Positions 9,214 to 18,234 are shown, numbered from the stretch's first letter. The stretch: DNA of 47,266 nt from Alphaproteobacteria bacterium (GCA_028692635.1 JAQUWX010000009.1:1-47266); one strand, 5' to 3'. Numbers and translations: made by a program. The notes: generated by a model from the letters alone, not told the origin.

Positions 9214-9245
9214 TAACTTCCAAAAACCCATTAATATGGAAGTTA
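9214..9245. promoter_or_regulatory. Second, related inverted repeat upstream of fic
   Basis: TAACTTCC (9214-9221) and GGAAGTTA (9238-9245) are inverted with a 16-base spacer. The left side continues as AACTTCCAAAAACCCA, nearly repeating the half-site of the palindrome at 9142-9177, which suggests two operator sites for one regulator. Confidence 0.55.
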
Positions 9246-9288
9246 CTGTTTTGGGATAACAGTCCTAAAACGATAATTGTGAATAATA

Positions 9289-10413
9289 TCAAGCCACTTT
9301 TTGGTTTGTGGCGGCGGTGTGGATGTAAACTCTGTCGGGGCGGTTGCCTAGGTGAGTCATAATTTCGTAATCTATCATCCCGGATTTTGAGGCCAGTTTT
9401 TCTACGTAATTTTCGTAGGTTATCAAATCCGCCATGACGCCCTCTTGCACGACGCTCTCCGGGATGTCGGTTACATCGCAGCAGATTAGGTCCATGGATA
9501 CTCTTCCCGTTATCGGCGCGGCATAAGTTTTGTCGCCGGAAGAAAAATAAACTTCTCCGCAATTGGAAAGTAAGGTCGGCATGCCGTCGGTGTATCCGAT
9601 TGCAAGAGTGGCTATGCGGCTTGGTCGTAGCGCCTGCCATGCCGCTAAATATCCTACAATCTCACCAACGGAGATGTTTGCTGTCTGTATAACTGGCGCG
9701 GATAACTTGAATACTGGGGCGGTGCTGCCGGCGGCGGTTTGTATTCCGTACATGGCGCGACCTACGCGAATTACGTCTTGCTGGAATTCCTTGCCCAGAT
9801 ATAGCGCGTACGATGCTGCAAGGCTTGTGGGCACGTTAGGAAAAAGCTTTTTTATTTCTTTGAATCTGGTCAACTGTTCCCGATTCTTCGGGTGGTCCGG
9901 GGTGTTCGCGCATGCAAGGTGGCTCATCAGTAACGAGAGATTCAATTTTCCCGCCGCCCAATTTTCAACTGCAAACGGAATATCGCCGCTTCTTAAAGCA
10001 AGTCGGTTCATGCCGGTTTCAACGTGGAGCGCTGCTGGTTCCGCTTGTCTTCCCGTTGTGGCGTTCAGCCAGAATCGCAGTTGAGAAAGCGAATTAATGA
10101 CCGGGCGCAATCTTAGAGAGAATATGTCATCTATGCTATCGCTTCCGGGGCCCATAAGCGCATATATGATGGCGTTCGGAGCTTGTTTGCGTAAAACCGT
10201 AGCCTCAGATGCGTGTGCTACCCAAAAGGTTCTGCAACCAGCCTCTAGCAGCGCGGGGGCTACATCGGTCAGGCCAAAGCCATAGCTGTTTGATTTTACG
10301 ACAGCAGAAACTTCAGAAAAAGGAGCGCTTTCCGCCAGTTTCAGAAAATTGTCCCGTATTCTATCGAGATTAATCTCCAGCCGCGGGCGTGTTGGCACAT
10401 ACAAATCGGGCAT
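9289..10413 (-). CDS. alr: Alanine racemase
   Basis: A PLP enzyme that interconverts L- and D-alanine to supply D-Ala for peptidoglycan. The N-terminus RPRLEINLDRIRDNF is followed by the PLP lysine motif VVKSNSYGFGLTDVA (usual form VVKADAYGHG). Further signatures are HVETGMNRLA, VRVGRAMYGIQ and the C-terminal-barrel GRVSMDLICCDVTD. The 374-residue length is typical. The motif change from ADAYGHG to SNSYGFG is mild and keeps the lysine and tyrosine. It lies 16 bp downstream of the NYN gene on the same strand, suggesting cotranscription. Confidence 0.94.
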   Translation of the reverse strand: MPDLYVPTRPRLEINLDRIRDNFLKLAESAPFSEVSAVVKSNSYGFGLTDVAPALLEAGCRTFWVAHASEATVLRKQAPNAIIYALMGPGSDSIDDIFSLRLRPVINSLSQLRFWLNATTGRQAEPAALHVETGMNRLALRSGDIPFAVENWAAGKLNLSLLMSHLACANTPDHPKNREQLTRFKEIKKLFPNVPTSLAASYALYLGKEFQQDVIRVGRAMYGIQTAAGSTAPVFKLSAPVIQTANISVGEIVGYLAAWQALRPSRIATLAIGYTDGMPTLLSNCGEVYFSSGDKTYAAPITGRVSMDLICCDVTDIPESVVQEGVMADLITYENYVEKLASKSGMIDYEIMTHLGNRPDRVYIHTAATNQKVA

Positions 10414-10429
10414 GGCGCGACCTTTGGGC

Positions 10430-11080
10430 TTACGCGACTTCCTGCATGGCTTCTTGCGAGGCCACTAGATTCTGTGTCACGTCTTTAATGCTTGGTTGCG
10501 GAGCGGCGCCGGGAATGTTGACGTCTTTCTGCATCACGGGAGCGTTCGGATCGCGAGCGCGGGCTATGTGTTGAGTAAGGTCCTGTAGCTCGATGAAGTT
10601 ATCGGCCTGACGACGCAGTTCATCCGCGATCATTGGAGGATTCGAGCGCATCGTGCTTACGATGCTGACCCTTACGCCTTTGCGCTGGACGGCTTCGACG
10701 AGGCGGCGGAAGTCTCCGTCCCCAGAGAAAATCATGATGTGATCGACGTGGTCGCACATCTCCATCACGTCAATCGCAAGCTCAATGTCCATGTTGCCCT
10801 TGACCTTGCGGCGGCCAAAAGCGTCTGAAAATTCCTTGGTAGGCTTCGTTACCATCGCGTAGCCGTTGTAATCCAACCAATCAACCAGTGGACGGATGGG
10901 AGAATACTCCTCATTCTCGACCAATGCGGTGTAGTAAAAGGCGCGTACAAGGCGGCCTCTTCCAGCAAAAAGCTCAAGTAACCGCTTGTAATCTATGTCA
11001 AATCCCAGGCCGCGGGCGGCGGCGTAAAGGTTGGCGCCATCGATGAACATCGCCATGCGTTCTTCTTTATAAAAAATCAT
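10430..11080 (-). CDS. NYN-domain (LabA/DUF88, PIN-like) protein
   Basis: NYN domains are PIN-like nuclease folds, and this branch (LabA/DUF88) is common beside rpoZ and rel genes in alphaproteobacteria. Acidic residues expected at the active site are present in MFIDGANLY (about D14), KGNMDIELAIDVM and FSGDGDFRRLVEAV. Length is 216 residues, with a C-terminal extension after the domain (IARARDPNAPVMQKDV). The start has an AGAGGG ribosome-binding site. Substrate and in vivo function are unknown; probable RNase activity is family inference. No membrane segment is visible. Confidence 0.85.
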   Translation of the reverse strand: MIFYKEERMAMFIDGANLYAAARGLGFDIDYKRLLELFAGRGRLVRAFYYTALVENEEYSPIRPLVDWLDYNGYAMVTKPTKEFSDAFGRRKVKGNMDIELAIDVMEMCDHVDHIMIFSGDGDFRRLVEAVQRKGVRVSIVSTMRSNPPMIADELRRQADNFIELQDLTQHIARARDPNAPVMQKDVNIPGAAPQPSIKDVTQNLVASQEAMQEVA

Positions 11081-11505
11081 TTTTCCCTCTTATCGTTCAA
11101 AAGCCATGTTAACCATATAATTTTTTACTGCACAAGGCAGACAAATATCGGCAGACTTTCCCGTTGTATTCGGAAGATGTGGTAAACCAAAAGGTAATAA
11201 AAGGTAACCAAATCTTAAAGAAAAACCGGGGGTTATGCCAAAAATTTCTCCGCTATTAAGTAAGCTTTTAAATGTTTTCACCTATCTTATCGGGTAATAT
11301 ACACCATCAGCGCTTTACATGCATCTGTTAAAAAAGTTAGGATAGGAGGTTCTTCACATACAAGGATAGGTCCCGGTTTTCCCGTAAGGCGATCTTTGGT
11401 CCAGTGAGGAAAAAATTTGAATTAGGAAGGAGCCTCGTTCTGCCGCTCGTTCAAAAGCGACAAGGCGCAGGTATTGTAATCAGAGTTTAAAAAAGGACTA
11501 CGAAT
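11081..11505. other. Intergenic region upstream of rpoZ, no gene supported
   Basis: About 425 bp between the divergent NYN gene and rpoZ. It is A+T-rich on the left. The only open frame (minus strand, 11090-11281) has no recognisable features. The right part contains two copies of AGGATAGG (11339-11346 and 11363-11370) whose meaning I cannot tell, and an AAAAGGAC ribosome-binding site just before rpoZ. The long leader may carry the promoter of the rpoZ-rel genes. Confidence 0.5.
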
Positions 11506-11928
11506 ATGGCGCGTGTAACAGTCGAAGATTGCGTAATGCAAGTTCCCAACCGGTTCGAGCTGGTTATGTTGGCGGCGCATCGCGCTCGCGCTCTGGCCTC
11601 CGGCGCCGAGCTTAAGGTCGATCGCGATCGCGACAAAAATCCCGTCGTAGCCTTGCGCGAAATCGCCGAGCTTAAAGTCGATCTCGGTTCTTTGAATGAG
11701 ACCCTCATCAAGGGACTTCAAAAACGTATAGAGCCGGATCAACCGGAAGAAGAAGTCGCCGAGCTTATGGCTGGCGAACAGCAGAATTGGGTCAACGTCG
11801 ATATGGGTGAAGATGCCGACGAGGCCGATGACGAAGATGTTGATAGTGAAGATGGGGAGGCTGAAGTTACCGATGTCGATGTTGTTGACAGCGGTATCAG
11901 TTTTGAAGATGAGGATGTCAAGGACTAG
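11506..11928 (+). CDS. rpoZ: RNA polymerase omega subunit
   Basis: Omega assists assembly of beta' and contributes to ppGpp site 1 in proteobacterial RNA polymerase. The N-terminal core [30 protein letters not shown] is diagnostic, as is [11 protein letters not shown]. The core is followed by a long acidic tail, residues about 83-140, rich in Asp and Glu, of the kind found in alphaproteobacterial omegas; total 140 residues against about 90 in E. coli. It precedes two Rel/SpoT-family genes, the classical rpoZ-spoT neighbourhood, 38 bp before the first. Confidence 0.95.
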   Translation: MARVTVEDCVMQVPNRFELVMLAAHRARALASGAELKVDRDRDKNPVVALREIAELKVDLGSLNETLIKGLQKRIEPDQPEEEVAELMAGEQQNWVNVDMGEDADEADDEDVDSEDGEAEVTDVDVVDSGISFEDEDVKD

Positions 11929-11966
11929 ACATAAGACCGCCTCTTTAAATAGAGAGCGAGGTTAAT

Positions 11967-13979
11967 ATGGAGGGGGCTGCTCCTAGAAAAATGCAGCCTA
12001 CCCCAGCCACTTCGGCTGTGTTCTCTGCTGCGGGCAAAGAAACCCTCCAATCCACCGGCGCCGTTTCCGGCATTTCTCCAAAACTCGATGAAGTAGCTCA
12101 GATCTTTAAGGCGACCAAAGAATCGTCGCGGGTAGGATTTAGATTTTCGTCCGGGTATATCGCCAAGAAAGCGGGCGGATATGAGCCTTACATAAGAGAG
12201 GCTTTCGAGCTTCTGGAAGAAAACAAAGAAGTCTTGACCAATTATTATCGGGAAAAAATCGGATATAGCGGCGACGATATAATAGGCGATTATTATAATC
12301 CTCTCGCGACTATGGTCGCTGGGATGGGGCTGGATAAGGGAGATGCAGATGGCGTTCGTAAAAAAGCCAGGCATTTCTACACGGTCAGGGAAATAACTTC
12401 CAGAAATGCAGATAAAAACAAAAAAGACCAAAGCGTCTCCGTTCTCTCTTCCGTTCTAAGCGATCTTATGCTTGTGGGGGCGATGACTACGGAAGATGTA
12501 AAGGAAAAATTCGGCAGCAATGTAGCCCATCGGACCAGGCAGATAAGCTCTATAACTCAAGTTCCGATCACCATGAGGCCGTATGATAAGAATGGTCGTT
12601 GGTTGAAAAGGGATTATAAGTTCAATCTCATCCAACACGATCTTGGACAGGATATCATTCATTCGTCCGACAATCAGGCCGTTGTCTGGTTTGTGAAAAT
12701 GGTGTCGTCGCTGCAACAGGCTCGCGTCATGAATAAGGATCAGGAAAAAGATCCTAGGTTCTTTTCCGAGAGTGTGCGCCTTGAGACTAATTCAAAAAGG
12801 ATAATGCGGGCGCTTCACATAAAAGGCATGTATTTACCTGTAGCCAGGGAAATGGGTTCGCCTTTTTATGAGGAGATGCAGGACCTCCTGGTTAAGATAA
12901 TCGATCCTTGCGCATACCGCGCCATCAAAAACAAACTGGCTTCTTTGGGGGCGACAGTAGGTCTCGATGGGGAGATGCGCCCAAGCAATATTATGGGAAA
13001 GATAAAAAACAACATAAATAAACTGCTGTCCAACTATGGATTCAAATACAGAATAGAGGGGCGCGTTAAATCCGTTTTCTCGATATGGCAGAAGATGATG
13101 GATAAGCAGAACGCGAATAAATCGCAGGTGAGGGTTACTTTGGGTTCAGCTCAGAATCTGTCTGTTTTTAACAAAAAATTTAATAAAGGCGTGCGCGACG
13201 CCTTTGCTTTGCGGGCGATCATAGACGATCCAGATGAAAATTCGTGCAAGGTCATGTATGACAGGCTTGCGGAAGATGTCAGCGCAGACAAAAAGAGCGG
13301 TATATCCTTCATCAAGGGACGTCATAAAAACTATTTGGGAGATAATAAGAAAGATACTGGATACAAGGCTATACATGACTGCATGCATATTAATGGAAGA
13401 TGCGTTGAGCTTCAGGTCGTGACAGAGAATATGCACGATGACAATAGCAGCGGCATTACCAGACATGCCGCTCATAAAGGGGAAAACAATAAACTGGATT
13501 CCACAATAACGGTGCACAAAACCTGGAGCGCTCCCAGCACGCACGATCCTAATGAACATGCGGAGATAATGGACGGAGTGCTGTGTAATATGTTCGCTCT
13601 GCTTCAAGGGCAAAAAGTTGTTCACCTGCCTAAGGCTTACGATGTTGTATATGTTTGCGGCAACGATGAACGGTCGGGCATATTGTGCAGAGTTCCTAAT
13701 AATACCAAGGCAAAAGATTTGTTAAAATATGTGAAATATCGTGATTTGATAAATGATGACGGCAGTTTCAAAGATTTAAACAAAATTCTTTATGTGAACG
13801 ATGTCGTCGTTAATGGAAAATCTTATGCGGAAGAAGATACAGAAAATGTTACGCTGAAAAATGGAGACAGTTTCAGGATTGTGTATGCGCAACCTCCGGT
13901 AAAATATGCTCTTCGTTCTGTAAGCGCGCAGCCCGGATCGAGCGCAAAAACAAGCGCGAGCGTGGCTTGTGGCCCTTAG
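11967..13979 (+). CDS. Divergent RelA/SpoT paralogue with degenerate hydrolase domain
   Basis: A 670-residue protein with the order HD-like, synthetase, TGS. In the HD-like part the HD pair is S165-D166 (VLSDLM in place of LLHDTV), and the second metal aspartate is S247 (VKMVSSLQ in place of IKLADRLH). Hydrolysis of ppGpp is therefore probably lost. The synthetase keeps key positions: RIEGRVKSVFSIWQKM at about 362-377, D411 in RDAFALR, GRHKNY (the RxKD loop with D changed to N) at 451-456, GYKAIH at 465-470 and E481 in ELQVVT (R lost). A TGS-like domain follows at about 559-642; the zinc-finger and ACT domains of the neighbour are absent. The reading frame is intact and A-rich compared with rsh. 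It may be a synthetase, a regulator, or an inactive partner. Confidence 0.85.
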   Translation: MEGAAPRKMQPTPATSAVFSAAGKETLQSTGAVSGISPKLDEVAQIFKATKESSRVGFRFSSGYIAKKAGGYEPYIREAFELLEENKEVLTNYYREKIGYSGDDIIGDYYNPLATMVAGMGLDKGDADGVRKKARHFYTVREITSRNADKNKKDQSVSVLSSVLSDLMLVGAMTTEDVKEKFGSNVAHRTRQISSITQVPITMRPYDKNGRWLKRDYKFNLIQHDLGQDIIHSSDNQAVVWFVKMVSSLQQARVMNKDQEKDPRFFSESVRLETNSKRIMRALHIKGMYLPVAREMGSPFYEEMQDLLVKIIDPCAYRAIKNKLASLGATVGLDGEMRPSNIMGKIKNNINKLLSNYGFKYRIEGRVKSVFSIWQKMMDKQNANKSQVRVTLGSAQNLSVFNKKFNKGVRDAFALRAIIDDPDENSCKVMYDRLAEDVSADKKSGISFIKGRHKNYLGDNKKDTGYKAIHDCMHINGRCVELQVVTENMHDDNSSGITRHAAHKGENNKLDSTITVHKTWSAPSTHDPNEHAEIMDGVLCNMFALLQGQKVVHLPKAYDVVYVCGNDERSGILCRVPNNTKAKDLLKYVKYRDLINDDGSFKDLNKILYVNDVVVNGKSYAEEDTENVTLKNGDSFRIVYAQPPVKYALRSVSAQPGSSAKTSASVACGP

Positions 13980-14071
13980 GCCCGGTTTGGCTTGTTGTTA
14001 TCTAATTATTTATAAATTCTGTATCATAAGCACTGTAGCCGTATCCCCGGATTTATATTATTCTTGCCGCA

Positions 14072-16270
14072 ATGCCAGAAACTCAGGTTCTGCCTCAGAC
14101 TAAGCCCAGACTTATGCGCCAGTATGAACTGGTCGAGAGAGTGCGGGCTTACGATCCTACGGCTGATGAGGATTTGCTTAACCGCGCTTATGTCTTTTCC
14201 ATGCAGGCTCATGGGGCGCAGGTAAGAGCTTCCGGCGATCCGTACTTCTCTCATCCTTTGGAGGTCGCTGGAATCCTGACCAGTATGAAGATGGATGCGA
14301 CTACCATCGCTACGGCGCTGCTTCACGATACGGTCGAGGATACTCTCGCTACGTTGGACGATATTGAAAAGCTGTTCGGGCCGGAGGTCGTTCGGCTTGT
14401 CGATGGCGTCACCAAATTATCTCGCATAGAGTTTCAGAACGATCAGGCCAAGCAGGCGGAAAATTTCCGTAAGTTAGTGCTGGCTATGTCCGAGGATATT
14501 CGCGTTCTGCTTATAAAGCTGGCGGATCGTCTTCATAATATGCGCACTTTGCATTATCTGAAGGACCCGGAAAAACGCAGAAGGATCGCTCGCGAGACTA
14601 TGGATATATATGCTCCTCTGGCGGAGCGTATCGGTATCGAGAAAATGCAGGACGAGTTGCAGGATCTCGCGTTCTCTGAGCTTAATCCTGACGCAAGATC
14701 GAGCATTATGACGCGGCTTGGCTATTTGCGTAGCGAAGGCGGCGGATTGGCTTCTAAGATACAGGAGGAGCTGCGCAAGGTGCTGTCTCAATCCGGCATA
14801 AATGCCGAGGTCGAGGGGCGCGAGAAAAATCCGTACTCTATTTGGCGCAAGATGAAGCGCAAGAATATCGCGTTCGAGCAATTGTCCGACATAATGGCTT
14901 TCAGGGTGACGGTTGACAATGTCGGCCAGTGTTATCAGGTGCTTGGCATTCTTCACAGTAATTATCCAGTCGTTCCCGGGCGATTTAAGGATTACATTTC
15001 CACTCCCAAGCCCAATCAATACCAAAGTTTACACACCGGAATAATAGGGCCGGAAAATCAGCGTATCGAGATTCAGATCAGAACCCATGAAATGCATGAG
15101 GTCGCAGAATTGGGCGTGGCTGCTCACTGGGCTTATAAGCAGGACGATCATCGCGCAGACGGATCTCAGTATCGGTGGTTGAGAGAGCTTCTCGATATCG
15201 TCGAGCACGCTCAAAGGCCGGAGGAATTTCTGGAACAGACTAAGCTTGAGTTGTTTCAGGATCAGGTTTTCTGTTTCTCTCCGAAAGGCGATTTGATCGC
15301 TTTGCCTCGTGGGGCTACTCCTGTCGATTTTGCTTATGCGGTGCACAGCCTTGTCGGGGACTCGTGCGTCGGCTCTAAGGTGAATGGGCGCATGGTTCCT
15401 TTGCGTACAGAGCTGCACAATGGCGATCAGGTCGAGATCGTTACTCAGAAGGGCGGCACTCCTTCTCCGGCTTGGGAGCGGTTCGTTGTAAGCGGCAAGG
15501 CCAGGGCCAGGATTCGCCGTTTCGTGCGCACTCAGCAGCGTACCGAATATATTATACTTGGTCGCGCTATGCTTGAGAAGCTTTGCAAACAGGAGGGTAT
15601 AGACTTCGGCGAAAAACCGTTCGAGGCCGTTGCGAAGAATTTTCAAGCGGCTTCGGTCGATGATCTTTTTGCCAATGTCGGCGCTTCGCTTCAACCGTCG
15701 CGGGATGTTTTTCATGCGGCGTTCCCTCAGCATAAATACAAGGTGCAGGAAAAAACTATCGCGGTGACTGAGCCGGGGATGAATATTCCAAAACCGCAGG
15801 CTCGGACTACGACGGCTCCTTTGACGCTTAAGGGGTTGATACCGGGAATGGCTGTTCATTTCGCTCGTTGCTGCCATCCGCTGCCCGGAGACGCCATTGT
15901 GGGCATAGTCGCTACCGGAAGGGGCGTTACTGTTCATACTCGCGATTGCGAGACGTTGGAGAGCTTTCGTGACGCTCCGGAGCGCTGGATAGATGTCGGA
16001 TGGGGCGACGGTTACGGCAAAGAAAGCTCTATGGTTGGGCGGCTTACCGTCATTCTGAATAATCAGCCTAACAGTTTGGGCGCGTTGACGACTATTATAG
16101 GAAAAGGAAACGGAAATATTATCAATCTTAAGATAACCAACCGCTCTACGGACTTTTTCGATATTCTTGTCGATGTCGAGGTTAAGGATGTTCCTCATCT
16201 TATGAATATTGTGGCGGCTCTTAGAGCTAGCGCTGCTATAAATTCAGTTGAGCGCACAAAGGGACGGTAA
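14072..16270 (+). CDS. spoT: Bifunctional (p)ppGpp synthetase/hydrolase (Rsh/SpoT)
   Basis: Makes and hydrolyses (p)ppGpp, the stringent-response alarmone. HD hydrolase: H61 in SHPLEV, HD at 85-86 in LLHDTVEDT and D152 in IKLADRLHNM. Synthetase: VEGREKNPYSIWRKM, D273 in LSDIMAFRV, RFKD at 304-307 (the RxKD motif of bifunctional enzymes) and E333 in RIEIQIRT. TGS domain at about 389-450 (VFCFSPKGDLIALPRGATPVDFAYAVH). A CC-containing zinc-finger segment HFARCCHPLPGD lies around residue 605, and an ACT domain ends the protein (LGALTTIIGKGNGNIINLKITN). 732 residues is normal. All residues needed for both activities are visible. Confidence 0.96.
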   Translation: MPETQVLPQTKPRLMRQYELVERVRAYDPTADEDLLNRAYVFSMQAHGAQVRASGDPYFSHPLEVAGILTSMKMDATTIATALLHDTVEDTLATLDDIEKLFGPEVVRLVDGVTKLSRIEFQNDQAKQAENFRKLVLAMSEDIRVLLIKLADRLHNMRTLHYLKDPEKRRRIARETMDIYAPLAERIGIEKMQDELQDLAFSELNPDARSSIMTRLGYLRSEGGGLASKIQEELRKVLSQSGINAEVEGREKNPYSIWRKMKRKNIAFEQLSDIMAFRVTVDNVGQCYQVLGILHSNYPVVPGRFKDYISTPKPNQYQSLHTGIIGPENQRIEIQIRTHEMHEVAELGVAAHWAYKQDDHRADGSQYRWLRELLDIVEHAQRPEEFLEQTKLELFQDQVFCFSPKGDLIALPRGATPVDFAYAVHSLVGDSCVGSKVNGRMVPLRTELHNGDQVEIVTQKGGTPSPAWERFVVSGKARARIRRFVRTQQRTEYIILGRAMLEKLCKQEGIDFGEKPFEAVAKNFQAASVDDLFANVGASLQPSRDVFHAAFPQHKYKVQEKTIAVTEPGMNIPKPQARTTTAPLTLKGLIPGMAVHFARCCHPLPGDAIVGIVATGRGVTVHTRDCETLESFRDAPERWIDVGWGDGYGKESSMVGRLTVILNNQPNSLGALTTIIGKGNGNIINLKITNRSTDFFDILVDVEVKDVPHLMNIVAALRASAAINSVERTKGR

Positions 16271-16272
16271 GT

Positions 16273-17109
16273 CTATTTCTGTTTCGTCTCGCAATAGAAG
16301 CTGGAGCGGCCTCCTTGGGTTATTCTTTTTATTCCTCCGGTTTTTATAACGTTGCAGGTGCATGTTTTGCACTTTTTGCCTTCGCAGCCATATACGGCAA
16401 AATGATTTTGAAACGAGCCGGTAGTGCCGTCCGATCGCACGTAATCTCGTAGGCTTGAGCCTCCGGCTTTAATGGCGGATTGAAGCACTTTGCGTATGGA
16501 CTTGACCAGGCAGGCAAGTTCTTTCGGCGAGCATTTTCTCGCTTCTCGTTTTGGGCTTATCCTTGCGTAGAACAGGGCTTCGCAGACATATATGTTGCCA
16601 AGGCCAGCTATGATGCTTTGATCTAAAAGCGCGGATTTGATGCTGGTTTTTTTGTTTTTAAGCAGCTCTGTCAAGGCGGGCGCTGTGAATTCGGGAGACA
16701 GAGGTTCTATCCCTAAAGATTTTAGCAATGAATTTTCATCGTGAACGATATCGCAAAGCCCAAAGCGGCGGGGATCGTTGAAAATCAGCGCTGGAGAATT
16801 TTTGCCGGAAAAATTGAAGACCAGATGATCGTGCTTGTTCGGGGAATATTCGCGCTTTTGGCGCAGCACCAGTTTTCCCGACATTCCAAGATGGAAGATA
16901 ATAGTTTCATTGCCGCTGAGACTCATGAGTATGTATTTTGCTCGGCGGGTTATCGATATTATTTTGCGTCCTTCTGCGCGAGTTTTAAGATCTGGGGGAA
17001 ACGGTTTGCGCAGGCCCTTTGCTCGTTTTTCAACGCTGGATATTCGTAAGCCCGTTAGGGCTTTGGCAAGGCCTCTGCTGATGGTTTCGACTTCGGGCAG
17101 TTCTGGCAT
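16273..17109 (-). CDS. mutM: Formamidopyrimidine-DNA glycosylase
   Basis: Base-excision repair enzyme removing 8-oxoguanine and formamidopyrimidines, with AP-lyase activity. The catalytic N-terminal proline is in MPELPEVETISRGL. KYILMSLSGNETIIFHLGMSG and FNDPRRFG are family signatures. AGLGNIYVCEALF is the helix-two-turn-helix DNA-binding region. The C-terminal zinc finger has four cysteines (CEGKKCKTC, with a spaced C in FYCETKQK). It is 278 residues, convergent with spoT at a gap of 2 bp, and divergent from ubiE. Confidence 0.95.
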   Translation of the reverse strand: MPELPEVETISRGLAKALTGLRISSVEKRAKGLRKPFPPDLKTRAEGRKIISITRRAKYILMSLSGNETIIFHLGMSGKLVLRQKREYSPNKHDHLVFNFSGKNSPALIFNDPRRFGLCDIVHDENSLLKSLGIEPLSPEFTAPALTELLKNKKTSIKSALLDQSIIAGLGNIYVCEALFYARISPKREARKCSPKELACLVKSIRKVLQSAIKAGGSSLRDYVRSDGTTGSFQNHFAVYGCEGKKCKTCTCNVIKTGGIKRITQGGRSSFYCETKQK

Positions 17110-17149
17110 TTGATTTGTCTTTCCGGGGCGCGTGTATTATCTTTCGAGC

Positions 17150-17929
17150 ATGGCTAAAAAAGAACAAGCAAACAATCCCGATAATCCAGAGGCTGAGTGG
17201 TTCGGGTATGATCGTGTTTCTCCCGAGGATAAAACCGACCGGGTGCGCGGAGTCTTCGATTCGGTCGCCAGTCGATACGATGTTATGAACGATCTTATGT
17301 CTTTGGGGCTGCATCGGGCGTGGAAAGCCAAATTTGTTAGTCGGCTCCGTCCTAGAGCCGGACAGAAAATTTTGGATGTCGCCGGGGGAACCGGGGATAT
17401 CTCTATGCGCTGCGCTCTGAAGACTAAGGGGATGGCTGATATTACGGTTTGCGATATTAACCCTAATATGCTGGCCGTCGGGCGCGACAGGGCTGTCGAT
17501 AGGGGCTGGTTGCCGGAGCAGATAAAATGGGTTACCGGGAATGCTGAGGCTCTGCCGTTTCCCAGTCGTAGTTTCGATACGGTTTGTATCGCTTTTGGGC
17601 TTAGGAATGTTACTCGTATAGATGTGGCTCTGGCGGAGTTTGCTCGCGTTTTAAAGCCGGGGGGGCGCTTCTTTTGTATGGAATTCAGCCCAGGAATGCC
17701 TCAGGGGCTTAAAAATATTTACGATATTTACTCGTTTGCCATCATCCCCATGTTGGGAGAGGCTGTGGCTAAAGACAGGGCGTCATATCAATACCTTGCC
17801 GAGAGTATTCGCCAATTTCCTCTTCAGCCCGTTCTGGCTAAACGTATGGAAAAGGCCGGTTTCGAGCATGTTGGCTGGGAGAACCTTATGGGCGGAATCG
17901 TGGCTATTCATGAGGGATGGAAATTATAG
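17150..17929 (+). CDS. ubiE: Ubiquinone/menaquinone methyltransferase UbiE
   Basis: SAM-dependent C-methylation in ubiquinone (and menaquinone) biosynthesis. The start is placed at 17150 (MAKKEQ), giving 259 residues, rather than at the upstream GTG at 17132. Motifs are FDSVASRYDVMNDLMSLGLHRAWK, the SAM-binding LDVAGGTGDIS, and GNAEALPFP.RSFDTVCIAFGLRNV. The C-terminal ENLMGGIVAIHEGWKL is typical. The last 6 bp overlap the stop of the convergent antitoxin gene. Confidence 0.94.
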   Translation: MAKKEQANNPDNPEAEWFGYDRVSPEDKTDRVRGVFDSVASRYDVMNDLMSLGLHRAWKAKFVSRLRPRAGQKILDVAGGTGDISMRCALKTKGMADITVCDINPNMLAVGRDRAVDRGWLPEQIKWVTGNAEALPFPSRSFDTVCIAFGLRNVTRIDVALAEFARVLKPGGRFFCMEFSPGMPQGLKNIYDIYSFAIIPMLGEAVAKDRASYQYLAESIRQFPLQPVLAKRMEKAGFEHVGWENLMGGIVAIHEGWKL

Positions 17930-18223
17930 GATCGCCTCTCCTGAGTGATAGCGCGTCACTTTTATAGCGCTAGCGTGTTTTTCAATTTGGCTTAGGTCAT
18001 AGGCCGCTTGCATTCTAAGCCATGCTTCCGGCGTTCCTCCAAATGCTTTGGTTAGTCTTACGGCCATTTCCGCTGAAATCCCAGACTTGCAATTGATTAT
18101 ACGAGATAATGTGGGGCGCGTTACGTCCAGGATTATTGCCGCTTTTGTAACGGATAATCCAAGCTCCTCAAGACAAGCGCTTTTTACAATGCGGCCTGGA
18201 TGTGCTGGGTTTTTCATAACCAT
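17924..18223 (-). CDS. higA: HigA-type antitoxin (XRE/HTH)
   Basis: Antitoxin of a type II system that binds its own promoter. The HTH is LGLSVTKAAIILDVTRPTLSRIINCKSGIS (about 24-53), followed by EMAVRLTKAFGGTPEAWLRMQAAYDL, the standard HigA/VapI pattern. Length is 99 residues. It is downstream of the toxin gene (18235), the reversed toxin-first order that characterises higBA. Eleven bp separate the genes. An inverted repeat at 18529-18552 lies just upstream of the toxin start and is the likely operator. Confidence 0.93.
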   Translation of the reverse strand: MVMKNPAHPGRIVKSACLEELGLSVTKAAIILDVTRPTLSRIINCKSGISAEMAVRLTKAFGGTPEAWLRMQAAYDLSQIEKHASAIKVTRYHSGEAIL

Positions 18224-18234
18224 TTTGCCCTCCT

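Noticed and set aside
11090-11281. 63-residue minus-strand frame between the NYN gene and rpoZ
   Set aside because: No ribosome-binding site, no recognisable features, low-complexity intergenic DNA.
11739-11921. Serine-rich minus-strand frame
   Set aside because: Complement of the acidic Asp/Glu tail of rpoZ; composition artefact.
15029-16198. 389-residue minus-strand frame inside rsh
   Set aside because: Antisense shadow; the plus strand encodes complete TGS and ACT regions.
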